A DNA stretch of 36,069 nucleotides from Moraxellaceae bacterium (GTDB lineage Bacteria > Pseudomonadota > Gammaproteobacteria > Pseudomonadales > Moraxellaceae), in NCBI GenBank assembly GCA_004173455.1, contig SECL01000034.1, forward strand, positions 1 through 36,069, in the 5' to 3' direction. Under the pieces are notes generated by a model that made no database searches, was not told the DNA's origin, and worked only from the letters and a program-made list of their open reading frames with translations. The position numbers and the translations under genes are program-made. Positions 18,601 through 25,411 of this stretch are shown here, piece by piece; position 1 is the stretch's first letter, and each line of letters starts with the position of its first letter.

Positions 18601-18648
18601 CAGTTTATTGATTAATGTAGGAGAGTGCAGGAATTAATCAATAAGCTG
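18601..18648. repeat. Hairpin with conserved 19-nt motif, copy 2
   Basis: A 16-bp stem with one G-U pair: 18601-18616 with 18633-18648, left arm CAGTTTATTGATTAAT. The 16-nt loop is GTAGGAGAGTGCAGGA (18617-18632). The loop and the last three stem bases match copy 1 at 18 of 19 positions (18613-18631). The stem differs from copy 1, which suggests selection for structure plus loop sequence. Confidence 0.65.
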
Positions 18649-18660
18649 TGGCAATTGTAA

Positions 18661-18700
18661 TGACTGCGGCTTGGATTAGCCGGATCAGTCAATGGTTTTT
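18661..18700 (+). terminator. Terminator-like hairpin after motif copy 2
   Basis: TGACTG (18661-18666) pairs with CAGTCA (18686-18691) and CGGCT (18667-18671) with AGCCG (18678-18682), with a 3-nt bulge (GAT). TTTTT follows at 18696-18700 after ATGG. It reads as a terminator on the + strand only, although no + strand gene precedes it. The gap between stem and T-run weakens the call. Confidence 0.45.
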
Positions 18701-18702
18701 AA

Positions 18703-19050
18703 TTACGGCGTGGCTTTTGCTTTTTTGCTGCCAGTTTTATTGTCTGCATCAGTCACTGAGTTGTTGGTGGTACTGGTACTGCCTGAGGCAGAAGGCAAAG
18801 TGGTGCTGGTAACGTCGGTAGCTTGAGTAACATCGGCAGCAGCGGTTGAGTCCGAAGCAGCGGACGTAGCGGTACTATTGCCCATGGTGCTGTTACCCAT
18901 CGTTGCATCAGCGCTAACAGATGGTGCAGTCACGGATGCGCTGGCAGCAGGGGCGCTGGTGGCAGTGGCTGCAAATGCAGGGGCAGCCAGCATCATGCTG
19001 AGGGTGGATAAGGCCAATGCACGACGCGTTAATGAAGTAAGTGCAAACAT
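18703..19050 (-). CDS. Small secreted Ala/Ser/Thr-rich protein
   Basis: 115 residues from ATG at 19050. The signal peptide MFALTSLTRRALALSTLSMM is followed by LAAPAFA and probable cleavage before AT. The mature part is almost entirely Ala, Ser, Thr, Asp, Val and Asn, with a repeated MGNST. It ends in a short basic tail KTGSKKAKATP. AGGAG lies 6 nt upstream of this start on the - strand; a longer frame from 19110 would bury the signal peptide. The composition suggests an unfolded exported protein. It is divergent from the secreted nuclease gene and similar in style to the protein at 17447-17809. Function is unknown. Confidence 0.75.
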   Translation of the reverse strand: MFALTSLTRRALALSTLSMMLAAPAFAATATSAPAASASVTAPSVSADATMGNSTMGNSTATSAASDSTAAADVTQATDVTSTTLPSASGSTSTTNNSVTDADNKTGSKKAKATP

Positions 19051-19288
19051 GGAAAACTCCTGATCTATTTTAATGTGATTCACATCACGGATATTTATCA
19101 AAACAGTCAAAGGTGGACTGAACGACCCCTTAAACTGTGGCCTAAGCTTAATCAGGTCACTGGATGTTTTTAAGTAACTTACTCGTAACCTCTGTTAACT
19201 TTTGATAGGGGTTTACATGATCTTGAGTGAAAAATGTATCTGATAATCGCGTCAATGCGGCTATCTTTGTAAACAAACTGGAATTTTT

Positions 19289-20314
19289 ATGCACTATTTC
19301 TTCTCCATTCAAAAAAAATGGCAGCTTTTAACGATGCTGGCTATTTTTTGGTTTGGATTTATGCCACTGGCTAACGCGCAGGACTTTGCCGCTTGTCGTG
19401 AACAGTTTTATCAGGGCAGCACGCCAGAAATTGAAAAATCGGCTTTAAAACGCGCCAGTTATCCTTTGTGTTTCAATGGGTTTGCAGTGATGTACTCAGG
19501 GGTATCGTATACCCCATTATGGTCGGCCGAATACCTGACACCACAGCGTTTGAAACAGGCAAAAACCTTAAACCGTAAAAATGATTTTCATGAAGAAGAC
19601 CGGATTGTTGATCGTTACCGTTCTCATCTATCCGATTACGCGCGTTCAGGGTATGACCGTGGCCATATGTCACCCAATGGCGATATGGCAAACCGCAACC
19701 AGCAGCATGACAGTTTTTCGCTGGCCAACATGGTGCCGCAAAGTCCCAAGAACAATCAGGAAGTCTGGCGTAACTTAGAAGAAGCCACGCGGACATTGGT
19801 GAGCAAGCAAAACAAAGCTGCTTATGTGCTGACAGGGCCTGCATTTTTAAGTAGTGAGCTTCAACAGGTCGGGCGCGTGCTAGTGCCGACCCATGTGTAT
19901 AAAGTGGTGTATTTTCCTGATCTGGGCATTGCCAGTGCTTATTTTGCACCCAACAATGAAAGTGGTCAGGTGGATGTGGTGTCGGTACAGGAACTGGAAG
20001 ACACGGTGGGGATTAATCTGGTGCCACAAATGCCTGCCAGCATCAAGGCCAAGCGGATCATGCTGCCCTTAAATGCCAGACAGGCCAGCAAGAGTATTCA
20101 AAGCTGGGGTGGCGAAAGTAGCAACTCCCATAAGGCAGCGCAGGATGCTGGTTCCAGTTATGGCAATTCAAGTCATGGCAGCACCAATCATGGTGCAATA
20201 GGTCACGGCAATGGCCATAAAAATGGTGAAAATTCGTGGATTACTGCCATTATTGAAATGATCAAGCAGCAGTTACTGGATTTGCTGGCGTCATTGTTGC
20301 GGGGCAAGGGTTAA
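19289..20314 (+). CDS. Secreted DNA/RNA non-specific endonuclease
   Basis: 341 residues. A signal peptide ends ANA30 before Gln31. The mature enzyme matches the NUC (Serratia nuclease/endonuclease G) family. The catalytic DRGH motif is at 123-126 with His126 as general base, in YDRGHMSPNGDM. The metal-binding Asn lies at about 155-156 in NNQEVWRNLE. The family cuts single- and double-stranded DNA and RNA with Mg2+ and is exported for nutrient use or release from extracellular DNA. After the domain (about residue 262) comes an unusual tail of about 55 residues rich in Ser, Gly, His and Asn, then a hydrophobic amphipathic end (WITAIIEMIKQQLLDLLASL). Confidence 0.93.
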   Translation: MHYFFSIQKKWQLLTMLAIFWFGFMPLANAQDFAACREQFYQGSTPEIEKSALKRASYPLCFNGFAVMYSGVSYTPLWSAEYLTPQRLKQAKTLNRKNDFHEEDRIVDRYRSHLSDYARSGYDRGHMSPNGDMANRNQQHDSFSLANMVPQSPKNNQEVWRNLEEATRTLVSKQNKAAYVLTGPAFLSSELQQVGRVLVPTHVYKVVYFPDLGIASAYFAPNNESGQVDVVSVQELEDTVGINLVPQMPASIKAKRIMLPLNARQASKSIQSWGGESSNSHKAAQDAGSSYGNSSHGSTNHGAIGHGNGHKNGENSWITAIIEMIKQQLLDLLASLLRGKG

Positions 20315-20358
20315 CAACCAAAGCTATTTTTAGGTAAGCAATTTATTAAGGAGTTCAC

Positions 20359-20610
20359 ATGAGCTTTCATGCCTTTAAGGACAATAGTGCCAGTCTAGAT
20401 ATTGGCAGCCTGACCCTTGAAAACAATGCAGAACGGGTGAGTATTTATGGCAGCCTCAATATTGGCTGCGACCAGCAGGGCTTGCAGCATGCCAGACAAT
20501 TGCAGGCTATTTTAAATGATATGGTGAATTATCTGGCGCAGCAGGATTTGCCAGAGCATATTGAAACCTTTACGCCAAAAGCAGTCAAAAATCCATTTCT
20601 GGATGATTAA
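20359..20610 (+). CDS. Small conserved protein of unknown function
   Basis: 83 residues with a strong Shine-Dalgarno (AAGGAG, 6-7 nt upstream). There is no signal peptide or membrane segment. The sequence SLTLENNAERVSIYGSLNIG suggests beta strands, followed by a helix (GLQHARQLQAILNDMVNYLA) and an acidic end, NPFLDD. It looks like a compact cytoplasmic protein. It lies 44 bases after the nuclease gene and 3 bases before the YchJ-like gene, so it is probably co-transcribed with the latter. I recall similar short proteins in Acinetobacter but know no function. Confidence 0.8.
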   Translation: MSFHAFKDNSASLDIGSLTLENNAERVSIYGSLNIGCDQQGLQHARQLQAILNDMVNYLAQQDLPEHIETFTPKAVKNPFLDD

Positions 20611-20613
20611 TCA

Positions 20614-21087
20614 ATGGTGATATGCCCGTGCGGTTCATTGCAGTCTTATAGGCAATGCTGTCAGCCTTTACATGAATCCAGTCAGGTTGCGATTTCTGCT
20701 GAACAGCTGATGCGGTCACGTTATGCGGCTTTTGTCATGGGTGAGATTGACTATATTGTGCAAACCACAGTACCTGCCCAACAAGGCTTGCTAGATGTTC
20801 AGGCCATTACGGACTGGAGCCAGCAAAACCAGTGGCTGGGTTTGAGCATTATTGCCAGTCAGCCGGATGTAAAACCACGACATGCTCACGTTGAGTTTGT
20901 GGCACGCTTTAAGGATCAACAGGGTGAGCAGCAGCACCGTGAGTTATCCAGCTTTGTCCACAGTGGTACACGCTGGTATTTTCTCGATCCCACGGTGCAA
21001 CCCATGCCCAGTTTAAAATCAGACTGCCTGTGTGGTAGTGGGCAAAAATTTAAACGCTGCTGTGCGCCGTTTCTGGGTTTGCTCTAG
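20614..21087 (+). CDS. ychJ: YchJ-family protein with two SEC-C zinc motifs
   Basis: 157 residues. It starts MVICPCGSLQSYRQCCQPLH and ends with CLCGSGQKFKRCCAPF, two SEC-C type CxC...CC zinc-binding motifs. The middle is an NTF2-like region typical of the UPF0225/YchJ family (AEQLMRSRYAAFVMG, then DPTVQPMPSL). SEC-C is the SecA C-terminal motif that binds zinc and SecB or ribosomes. The role of YchJ is not known. The ATG is 3 bases after the preceding stop, so translation is likely coupled. Length fits the family (about 150-160). Confidence 0.92.
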   Translation: MVICPCGSLQSYRQCCQPLHESSQVAISAEQLMRSRYAAFVMGEIDYIVQTTVPAQQGLLDVQAITDWSQQNQWLGLSIIASQPDVKPRHAHVEFVARFKDQQGEQQHRELSSFVHSGTRWYFLDPTVQPMPSLKSDCLCGSGQKFKRCCAPFLGLL

Positions 21088-21199
21088 TTAAATTTGATCT
21101 TATTAAATTTGACTGGTGTTGTAAGGTGTTTGATTTTTTTAAGTTGCTTCGGTTTTTTTAAGATGTGCTGGTTTTAATGCGTTTTGATTTGGCCTGTGC

Positions 21200-21227
21200 T
21201 TGCTATCGATTGACCTTGCGGTAAAAT
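21200..21227 (+). promoter_or_regulatory. Putative promoter for the YadS-like gene
   Basis: TTGCTA (21200-21205), 16 bases, TAAAAT (21222-21227), matching 4 of 6 and 5 of 6 consensus positions. It lies 42 bases before the chosen start at 21270. The preceding 110 bases are T-rich without a clear terminator hairpin. Confidence 0.45.
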
Positions 21228-21269
21228 GCCCACTTTTACCCAGTGGCCTATTGCCCGGAAAAGCCTGTC

Positions 21270-21887
21270 ATGCTGCTCACTATTATTTATATCATTGCCA
21301 TTACCGCTGAAGCCATGACCGGTGCATTGTCGGCTGGGCGGCGCAGTATGGATTGGTTTGGCGTGGTATTGATTGCCTGTGTTACGGCATTGGGTGGAGG
21401 TTCGGTGCGGGATGTGTTGCTGGGGCATTATCCTCTCACGTGGGTCAAACATCCTGAATATCTGGTACTCACGGCACTGGCGGCACTATTTACCATTTTG
21501 GTGGCCAAATGGATGAAGCATTTGCGCAATCTATTTTTGGCACTCGATGCGCTGGGCTTGATTTGCTTTACCTTAATTGGCTGTCAGGTGGCCTTGCAAA
21601 TGCAGCACAGCTACGTGATTGCGGCAGTGTGTGGGGTCATTACTGGTGTGTTTGGCGGTATTTTACGCGATACCTTATGTAATGATGTGCCACTGGTGTT
21701 CCGGCGCGAGCTATATGCCAGTGTGTCGTTTGCCAGTGCATGGTGCTATTTATTGTGCATTCATTTGCAAATTCAGCCAGACTTGAGCTTGATTATTACC
21801 CTGATTTTTGGCTTTGTGTTTCGTATGCTGGCCATTCGCAATCACTGGGAAATGCCCAAATTTATTTATGATGATGAGCAGGGATAA
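21270..21887 (+). CDS. YadS-like inner-membrane protein (UPF0126/TRIC-type)
   Basis: 205 residues. Six to seven hydrophobic segments arranged in two similar halves. The first half has ITAEAMTGALSAGRRSMDWFGVVLIA and GGGSVRDVLLG; the second has ALDALGLICFTLIG and GVFGGILRDTL. The repeated GG..RD motifs are the UPF0126 signature; the family is now linked to trimeric (TRIC) cation channels. The start at ATG 21270 matches the family length; an in-frame GTG at 21243 adds nine residues and has no support. The substrate is unknown here. Confidence 0.88.
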   Translation: MLLTIIYIIAITAEAMTGALSAGRRSMDWFGVVLIACVTALGGGSVRDVLLGHYPLTWVKHPEYLVLTALAALFTILVAKWMKHLRNLFLALDALGLICFTLIGCQVALQMQHSYVIAAVCGVITGVFGGILRDTLCNDVPLVFRRELYASVSFASAWCYLLCIHLQIQPDLSLIITLIFGFVFRMLAIRNHWEMPKFIYDDEQG

Positions 21888-22027
21888 AGCGAAACACCGG
21901 TTCGCCCGTGCGCAAGACGAGAAGCTATGCTCAAGTGGGTATGGATAAAGCAAACTTAAAGCATTGCTTTTAGTCTTTTCTCTAGCCTTGAATTGACCTT
22001 TATCCCGAATGTTTATATGCTCCGCCC

Positions 22028-22465
22028 ATGAAAGTTTTTATTGTTGTGCTGATGGCAATATTGCTGCCCCTGCAAGCCGCATGGAGTGCAGCCGCTGTAT
22101 TTTGCCAGCATGAAAGCCGCACCACATGGCACTGGGGCCATCATCAGCATGTTGTTGATGCTGCCTGTCAGCAATCGGCCCTGCACACCAAAAATCCTGA
22201 TTCCCAAAAAAACAATACTTTTGAAAAAAATGCTACTTTTCAAGAAGATGTGACAAACAACAAGAACAGTAAGCCGTATAGTGCGATAGTGGTTAATCAC
22301 AGTGACCATCTAACCGGCAATCAACTCGGTTTAAATCCAAATCCGCAAGTGGTACCGATGCAGCCGTCCGTACAGGATCATAAAGCTGCCCTACAATCCT
22401 TAAGTCCTGCCTTATACCAGTCGCCCGTGCTGGAACAGCCCAAACCGCCTGTGTGGCCTGCCTGA
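22028..22465 (+). CDS. czcI: CzcI-like periplasmic protein preceding czcCBA
   Basis: 145 residues. The signal peptide MKVFIVVLMAILLPLQAAWS is followed by AAAVFCQHESRTTWHWGHHQH, the cysteine and histidine pattern at the start of mature CzcI proteins, which sit upstream of czcCBA and influence its induction. The C-terminal 90 residues are Asn, Gln, Lys and Pro rich, ending EQPKPPVWPA. The His/Cys cluster could bind Zn or Co in the periplasm; this is inferred. It is separated by 70 bases from czcC and is probably the first gene of the operon. A weak promoter-like TTGACC and TATATG lie just upstream. Confidence 0.8.
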   Translation: MKVFIVVLMAILLPLQAAWSAAAVFCQHESRTTWHWGHHQHVVDAACQQSALHTKNPDSQKNNTFEKNATFQEDVTNNKNSKPYSAIVVNHSDHLTGNQLGLNPNPQVVPMQPSVQDHKAALQSLSPALYQSPVLEQPKPPVWPA

Positions 22466-22535
22466 CTATAGGTGGGATAGTCTTTTCCTGTTGAGCCATG
22501 TGCCTTGTATTGCTAACGTATAGCAAAAAAGTGCC

Positions 22536-24059
22536 ATGCGTTTTGCCCACCGCTTTATTCTGGTTCAGGCAATTTTCATGGAATTTTTATATGTATCCTG
22601 TGTAGTGGGCTGCGTGCTGATTGCAGGCAGTGTGGCATTGGGTAGTCATGCGGTAGCAGCAGATCATCATGCAATCCTTGGCAAGACCGCTGATTTTTTA
22701 ACCGATAATTTTTCAGGAACGGATTCATCTGATCCGCTTCATTCTTTACAGCATACTTCTTCCACTGAACAAGTTGTCAGTCTGCAACAGGCGCAGGATT
22801 GGGCGTTGCAAGCGCAGCCATTACAGCAGTTGTGGCAACAGCGCAACCGGATTGCACAGGCCAATCTGCTGCAAAGTGGCCAGCGTCTTAATCCGCAACT
22901 GGTCTTTGAGCAAACCGGGTTTAAAAACACGCAGGAACATGAGCTTAATATTGCCATTGCGCAGCAGCTGGATATTTTTGGTGCGCGAAAAACCCGCCAA
23001 CAACTGGCAGGCCTGCAACTGGAGCAGGATAGCGTTAGCCGTGTGACCGATGAAACGCAGTTGAAATTGGCTGTGGCCATCGCTTACTGGCAACTGGCAC
23101 AAGCCGAATGGGCATTGCAACTGGCTAGCACCCAGCAGCAATTAAGCCTGCACAGCGTGACAGTGGCAGAAAAACGCCTGCAAGCTGGGCGCATCGCCGA
23201 GGTGGATTATCAGCGGGTGCAAATTGCCCATCAGGATCAATTACGCCAATGGCAGGCCGCGCAAGCCCGGTGTGTTCTGGCACGCCAGCAGCTTGGCCAG
23301 TTTTGGATAAATTCTAGTCCGACGATAAACACACAAGACTTCCGCACCAATCAATCCCCGCAATTGCCCAAGCTTGAACTAGATAGCTTGCAGGCCAATC
23401 TGGCACAAAGTCCATTCTGGCAGCGCCTGCGTTTACAACAGCAGCAGGCCAAGACCACCTTGCAACTGGCCAAAATTCAGGCTAAGCCTCAACCGACGTT
23501 AAGCGTAGGTTATGTGCAAAGCCGTGAATCCGCCATGCAGAACAATACAAAACAACAGCGCATTGCACTGGGCTTATCCATTCCTTTACCACTGTTCCAG
23601 CAAAATCAGGGCGTCATGCAAGCCCAACAAGCGGTGCAGCAAGTCAACCAGTTGCAGGCCAATGTGCAGCAACAGCATATTCAGCAGCAAATCCAGCAGC
23701 AGTGGCAGGCGTTGCAAGCCATTTACCAGCAATATGACATTGTGCATGACCAGCAATTGCCACTGTCACAGCAGGTTCAGCAAAAAACCTTAATCGGCTT
23801 TGAAGTCGGCAAATTTTCGGTATTAGAGGTGCAGCAGGCCAGCCGCGATTACCAGCAGTTGCAGGCAGAACAACTGCGTTTATTGCAGCAGGCATGGCAG
23901 TTGAGCTTTCAGTTGCAGGCACTCAGTCTGGGCTTAAGCAGTTTTGAGCCAAGCAATGAAAACTTTATCAATAATTTTAACCAGCACATCAGCCAGTCGG
24001 CAGTGAATTTAGCCAATGACACAATGGCTAGCACTGGCATAAACCCAGACGGAGAATAA
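22536..24059 (+). CDS. czcC: Outer-membrane efflux protein CzcC
   Basis: 507 residues from the first ATG. No clear Shine-Dalgarno exists; ATG 22578 is an alternative start that gives MEFLYVSCVVGCVLIAGSVA, a signal-like segment. This is a TolC-family outer-membrane channel for the RND pump. Two OEP repeats are visible as heptad-like Gln/Leu-rich helices (for example LEQDSVSRVTDETQLKLAVA and QQAKTTLQLAKIQAKPQPTL). The motif LSIPLPLFQQNQG is typical of CzcC/CusC relatives. It is very Gln-rich, with many CAG/CAA runs at 23,600-23,900. It is separated from czcB by two bases, and the czcB ribosome binding site overlaps its end. Confidence 0.92.
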   Translation: MRFAHRFILVQAIFMEFLYVSCVVGCVLIAGSVALGSHAVAADHHAILGKTADFLTDNFSGTDSSDPLHSLQHTSSTEQVVSLQQAQDWALQAQPLQQLWQQRNRIAQANLLQSGQRLNPQLVFEQTGFKNTQEHELNIAIAQQLDIFGARKTRQQLAGLQLEQDSVSRVTDETQLKLAVAIAYWQLAQAEWALQLASTQQQLSLHSVTVAEKRLQAGRIAEVDYQRVQIAHQDQLRQWQAAQARCVLARQQLGQFWINSSPTINTQDFRTNQSPQLPKLELDSLQANLAQSPFWQRLRLQQQQAKTTLQLAKIQAKPQPTLSVGYVQSRESAMQNNTKQQRIALGLSIPLPLFQQNQGVMQAQQAVQQVNQLQANVQQQHIQQQIQQQWQALQAIYQQYDIVHDQQLPLSQQVQQKTLIGFEVGKFSVLEVQQASRDYQQLQAEQLRLLQQAWQLSFQLQALSLGLSSFEPSNENFINNFNQHISQSAVNLANDTMASTGINPDGE

Positions 24060-24061
24060 CA

Positions 24062-25411
24062 ATGACAAATCCTGAAAAACGCTCAAACACTGCCTTAAAC
24101 AAACGACAATATGGGCTGATTGCCGCTGTCATTTTGCTGGGTATGATTCTGGCATTTTTTATCTTGCATCCTTCTTCACCGACAGTTCAACACGAACAGG
24201 ATGAATCGGCTGAGCAAGGCCATGCGGAAACTGGACATCAGCATAACGATGAACATGAAGCTGCACATGAAAGCGGCCATGAAGAAAATCACAATGAAGG
24301 CCACAAAGAAAGCCATGCCGCAGGAATCAGCTTAAGCCGTGCCCAATTGGCTGCTCAGCACATCACGCTGGATGTGGTAAAAACCGGCAGCATTACGGCA
24401 ATTGCCCGTTTGCCTGCACGCTTGCTAGTGAATGCCGATCAGCAGGCGCATGTGTCGGCTGGTTTTGCAGGTCGGGTAGAGCAGGTTTTTGTGCAAAGCG
24501 GACAGCCGGTGAGGGCAGGGCAAGCGCTGGCCAGTTTGCTGGTGCCAGAGCTGATTGATTTGCAAACCAATCTGCAAGTGCTGCAATCGCAGCGCACACT
24601 AGCCAAAAACACTTATACGCAGGAAAAACAACTCTGGCAGCAAGGTATTTCGGCCAAACAGGATTATTTGCAGGCACAAAATATCTATACGCAGGCCAAC
24701 ATTGCCGTGCAGGCTGCGCAATCCCGGTTAAAGGCGTATGGCGCAGCAGCGTCCAGTCAGGGTCGCTTCATGTTAAAAGCCCCCTTAACTGGCGTGATCA
24801 GTGCCAAGGATCTGGTGGTGGGTGAAAGCATTCAGGCCAGCGAGCAGCTATTTGTGATTGATCAACTGAGTCAACTGTGGCTGGAATTTATCGTGCCGGA
24901 TCAGCTGGTCAATACCATAAATATGCAGCAGTCCCTGATGGTTGAGGTGGGCGGTGTGGGCAATTCACCAACATACCGTGCCCGCTTAATCAGCCTTGCA
25001 CCCAGTGCCGACCTGCAAACTGGCCGCATGATGGCACGTGCCGTACTGGATAATCCGCAGCAAAAACTACGGCCTAACATGCAGGTGGTGGTCCAGGTGC
25101 CGCAAGCCAGTAATCAGGCTAAGTCAGGTGTCATGATTCAAAGCGCTGCCGTACAGCAAATTGAGCAGCAGGACGTAGTATTTGTGGCCAGCACTGAGAT
25201 TGATCCCAAGACTGCTAGCAGCAATGCAACGCAACCAGTCCAAACCACACTAAATTTTGTGCCGCATCCGGTGCAACTGGGTCAAAAAAGTGATGATCAG
25301 CAATGGGTTGAAATTCGTGGCGGCTTAACGGCAGGACAGCAATACGTTGCACAAGGCAGTTTTATCCTGAAGTCTGAATTAGAAAAAGGGGAAGCAGCGC
25401 ATGAGCATTAA
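24062..25411 (+). CDS. czcB: Membrane fusion protein CzcB with His-rich domain
   Basis: 449 residues. It links the inner-membrane pump CzcA to CzcC. A single N-terminal membrane anchor spans about residues 18-36. Residues 44-85 carry ten histidines among Glu, Asp and Gly (such as GHAETGHQHNDEHEAAHE), a likely Zn/Co/Cd binding arm as in other CzcB proteins. The lipoyl halves (GFAGRVEQVFVQSGQPVRAG and LKAPLTGVISAKDLVVG) bracket a coiled coil at about residues 165-220. A beta-barrel follows. GGAG (24051-24054) gives an 7-nt spacing. The end overlaps czcA by 11 bases. Confidence 0.94.
   Translation: MTNPEKRSNTALNKRQYGLIAAVILLGMILAFFILHPSSPTVQHEQDESAEQGHAETGHQHNDEHEAAHESGHEENHNEGHKESHAAGISLSRAQLAAQHITLDVVKTGSITAIARLPARLLVNADQQAHVSAGFAGRVEQVFVQSGQPVRAGQALASLLVPELIDLQTNLQVLQSQRTLAKNTYTQEKQLWQQGISAKQDYLQAQNIYTQANIAVQAAQSRLKAYGAAASSQGRFMLKAPLTGVISAKDLVVGESIQASEQLFVIDQLSQLWLEFIVPDQLVNTINMQQSLMVEVGGVGNSPTYRARLISLAPSADLQTGRMMARAVLDNPQQKLRPNMQVVVQVPQASNQAKSGVMIQSAAVQQIEQQDVVFVASTEIDPKTASSNATQPVQTTLNFVPHPVQLGQKSDDQQWVEIRGGLTAGQQYVAQGSFILKSELEKGEAAHEH

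Larger units (their letters stand above)
17810..18702. other. 893-base non-coding region with repeated hairpin motif
   Basis: AT-rich stretch between two - strand secreted-protein genes. Short open frames of 65-74 codons occur at 18013-18257 on both strands, but they start from weak codons or lack a ribosome binding site and resemble nothing known. The region holds a bidirectional terminator at 18201-18225, two copies of a 19-nt motif in hairpin loops (18262-18280 and 18613-18631), a small hairpin GACTG/CAGTC (18582-18595), and a terminator-like hairpin at 18661-18700. TATACT at 18542-18547 is a possible -10 box. One or more small RNAs are a reasonable guess. Confidence 0.5.

Noticed and set aside
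18262-18631. The two 19-nt repeats as a CRISPR array
   Set aside because: Only two copies, 351 bases apart, each within its own hairpin, and no cas genes.
23500-23930. Possible tandem repeat or low-quality sequence in the Gln-rich part of czcC
   Set aside because: CAG/CAA codons are frequent, but the frame is intact and the helices fit the outer-membrane efflux family, so it is a compositional bias rather than a repeat.
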